NCBI GenBank assembly: GCA_947428535.1
Contig: CANEMG010000030.1
Location: 1-8,194 of the forward strand
Reading direction: 5' to 3'
Source of the DNA: an uncultured Clostridium sp.
GTDB taxonomy: Bacteria; Bacillota; Clostridia; TANB77; CAG-508
DNA: 8,194 nt
The position numbers were made by a program, and so were the translations under genes. Position 1 is the first letter of the stretch, and every line of letters begins with the position of its first letter. This document shows positions 6,276 through 8,194 of the stretch, piece after piece. The notes under the pieces were generated by a model. It worked only from the letters and a program-made list of their open reading frames with translations, had not been told where the DNA came from and did not search any database.

Positions 6276-6310
6276 TAAAATATCCTACTCTAAAAGAATA
6301 GGATATTTTA
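6276..6310 (-). terminator. intrinsic terminator of spoIIE
   Basis: A 12-bp stem pairs TAAAATATCCTA (6276-6287) with TAGGATATTTTA (6299-6310). After one mismatch, TCT pairs with AGA around an AAA loop. It lies just 3' of the spoIIE stop codon, and on the minus strand the stem ends in a short T-run. Being symmetrical, it may block readthrough either way. Confidence 0.75.
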
Positions 6311-6317
6311 TATAAAA

Positions 6318-8194
6318 TTATTTTCTCTTAATAATTTTACTTACAATAATAGTCATATCATCTTGAGCAACTCCATAACTATTATCTATTGCTTCAGCCA
6401 AAATTAAATCTGCTATTTTTTGTACATTATTTGTACTAACATTTTTTAAGAAATCTTCTATCCAATCAAAACCTTCATTACTTCTAGAATCTAGAACTCC
6501 ATCACTACACATTACTAAAATATTTCCATCTTCTACATCTACTGTTTCTGCTTTTAGTTCTATATCATCAATCATTCCAACTGGTAAATTTTCTGATTCT
6601 ATCTTTTTAATGTCTTTCTCATTTTTTATATAAGTAGTACAAGCAGCATTTTTTAAAATTTGTATTTTTCCAATAAATAAATCTAACACAGACATATCTA
6701 AAGTTGAATATCTTTTTGAACCACCCAAATAGTTTATTCTTGAATTTATCATCTTAACAGATTCTTCATTATCAAAACCTGCAACTAACATTTGTTTTAC
6801 TAGTCTTAAGCTTAATTTACTATATTCTCTTGCCTTTTCTCCACTTCCCATTCCATCTGCAATTGCAAGCAAATATTTTCCATCAGCAAGTTTTATTTGA
6901 AGGCTACAATCTCCAGAAATTTCACTATTATCTTTAGTTATCCTAGCACTTCCAACCTGAAGAACAAATTTATCCTCACTAGCATAAACTTGATAATATT
7001 CTTCTTTTTCTTCATCATTTCTTTCTCTTTGTAATATTATTCTTGTACCAATACTTTTTGAAATAATGTCAGATATATTCATCATTACTTCTTTTTCTCT
7101 AACTCTGTTATCTTTATAATTAAATTTAAGTTCAATTATATATTTTTCATTTTTAAGCCTTTTAATCTGACAATTTTCAATATTTATATTTTTACTTTTC
7201 ATTAAAAAAGCAATTTCTTTTTCTTTACTTGTGAATTCACTTTTAGGTTTAGTAACAATTTCTTCTGCACACTTGTCTATAACTTTTACAACACCTTTTA
7301 TGTTTTCATTTATAGATTTCATAGTGCTTTTTCTTTCTTCTTCTTTTGCTCTATTTATTTGAAAAATTTTAAGTGTTCTATTTGCAATTTTTACAACTTC
7401 TTGCAAATCATTTTTTATATTAGAGTCTTGCATAATAACATAATTGTTGTGCTGTTTTAATATTTCTACTAAATCTTTATCTAAAAGGATTTCATTTTGA
7501 ATTAACATATCACATATATCACTTGCTATGCCAGTATCTTCATTTGAAATTTCTTCATAAAACATATTTATTTTTATTTCTTCAAGATTATCTAAAAAAT
7601 CTTGTACAAAACTTTCTCTTGTAGCAACTTCTTCTTTATTTGTAGTAGTCATTAATTCATTAAACATTTCTGAAAGGGTTTTTAGTTTTTGAGAAACTTC
7701 TTCATTTTTCTGCTCTAATCTTCTCTCTCCTTCATTATCTAATAATTTATCTTTTCCTATAAGATCTTCTATTTCTATTTTTATTCTATTTGGAACTAAT
7801 AAAAGTCCTATTGAGGCAATAAATATTTCTCTGAAGTAAATTATCATTGTTGAAGCACCTCTAACCCAATATGTAAGAATTGCATTTCCAAGCAAAAATC
7901 CTATTATAACTCCTATTTTCCCAAATCTATTTAAAATACCTGATAGAATTCCTGAAATTGCAAACATCGAAATTTGCACAAAGCTTGTACCATCTATAAA
8001 ACTAACAGCTAGTCCAATAGAAATACCAGAAACAGCCCCTATTAACATTCCATTTTTCCAGCCTAATACCATTATCATAAAAATAATTATTATGTTGCTG
8101 ATATTTAAAGAAAATATATCTACATTGTTAAATGCCAAACTTGCAAGTGAAATAATAAGAACACTTGCTATTAATTCTTCAATTGTAAAAGCTT
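6318..8194 (-). CDS. spoIIE: SpoIIE, stage II sporulation protein E phosphatase (5' end outside window)
   Basis: SpoIIE sits at the asymmetric division septum, interacts with FtsZ and dephosphorylates SpoIIAA, releasing sigma-F in the forespore. About 624 residues are visible. The frame is open to base 8194 with no convincing internal start (the TTG at 8136-8138 lacks an RBS), so the missing N-terminus lies beyond the edge; Bacillus SpoIIE has about 827 residues. Counting from the edge, residues ~7-140 contain about six hydrophobic helices, residues ~140-410 form the charged helical regulatory region, and residues ~415-620 form the PP2C domain. Metal-binding motifs are intact: SGD (426-428), DGMGSG (446-451, bases 6840-6857), LPVG, CSDGVLD and DDMT (611-614, bases 6351-6362). 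Codon use is strongly AT-biased, unlike the two genes downstream. The gene has its own terminator. Confidence 0.94.
   Translation of the reverse strand, partial: AFTIEELIASVLIISLASLAFNNVDIFSLNISNIIIIFMIMVLGWKNGMLIGAVSGISIGLAVSFIDGTSFVQISMFAISGILSGILNRFGKIGVIIGFLLGNAILTYWVRGASTMIIYFREIFIASIGLLLVPNRIKIEIEDLIGKDKLLDNEGERRLEQKNEEVSQKLKTLSEMFNELMTTTNKEEVATRESFVQDFLDNLEEIKINMFYEEISNEDTGIASDICDMLIQNEILLDKDLVEILKQHNNYVIMQDSNIKNDLQEVVKIANRTLKIFQINRAKEEERKSTMKSINENIKGVVKVIDKCAEEIVTKPKSEFTSKEKEIAFLMKSKNINIENCQIKRLKNEKYIIELKFNYKDNRVREKEVMMNISDIISKSIGTRIILQRERNDEEKEEYYQVYASEDKFVLQVGSARITKDNSEISGDCSLQIKLADGKYLLAIADGMGSGEKAREYSKLSLRLVKQMLVAGFDNEESVKMINSRINYLGGSKRYSTLDMSVLDLFIGKIQILKNAACTTYIKNEKDIKKIESENLPVGMIDDIELKAETVDVEDGNILVMCSDGVLDSRSNEGFDWIEDFLKNVSTNNVQKIADLILAEAIDNSYGVAQDDMTIIVSKIIKRK

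Overview
The window is low-GC Firmicutes-type DNA with strong purine-rich Shine-Dalgarno sites. It carries two sporulation or germination genes, spoIIE and ypeB, so the host is very probably an endospore-forming member of the Clostridia. No signature pins down a genus. No rRNA, tRNA, CRISPR array or transposase gene is visible.

Layout from left to right. Positions 1-2183 (minus strand) hold a two-gene operon: an alpha/beta hydrolase (start judged to be a TTG at 2183), then 15 bp later a MurF-type Mur ligase with an extra N-terminal membrane domain, whose 3' end lies beyond base 1. Positions 2184-2443 hold the operon's upstream region with a palindrome in the probable promoter, and a ~118-bp REP/MITE-like element of interleaved inverted repeats. 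Positions 2444-3787 (minus) encode YpeB, the SleB-partner spore protein, without a neighbouring sleB. A divergent intergenic region leads to 3977-5113 (plus), a MurG/UgtP-like diacylglycerol glycosyltransferase with its own extended -10 promoter and a terminator that contains its stop codon.

Positions 5146-6182 (minus) contain two tandem genes for related ~140-150 residue proteins that I do not recognise. Each has a consensus sigma-A promoter (TTGACA-17-TATAAT) and a strong RBS. Their GC content by hand count is about 37-42% in sampled 60-base lines, against about 22% in a sampled spoIIE line. From 6318 to the right edge (minus) lies most of spoIIE, the membrane phosphatase that activates sigma-F; its N-terminus is outside the window.

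As a set, the recognisable genes deal with the cell envelope (MurF-type ligase, glycolipid synthesis) and the spore (SpoIIE, YpeB). The paralogous pair stands apart in composition, promoter quality and novelty and is the best candidate for something undescribed. The structured repeat at 2326-2443 is second.
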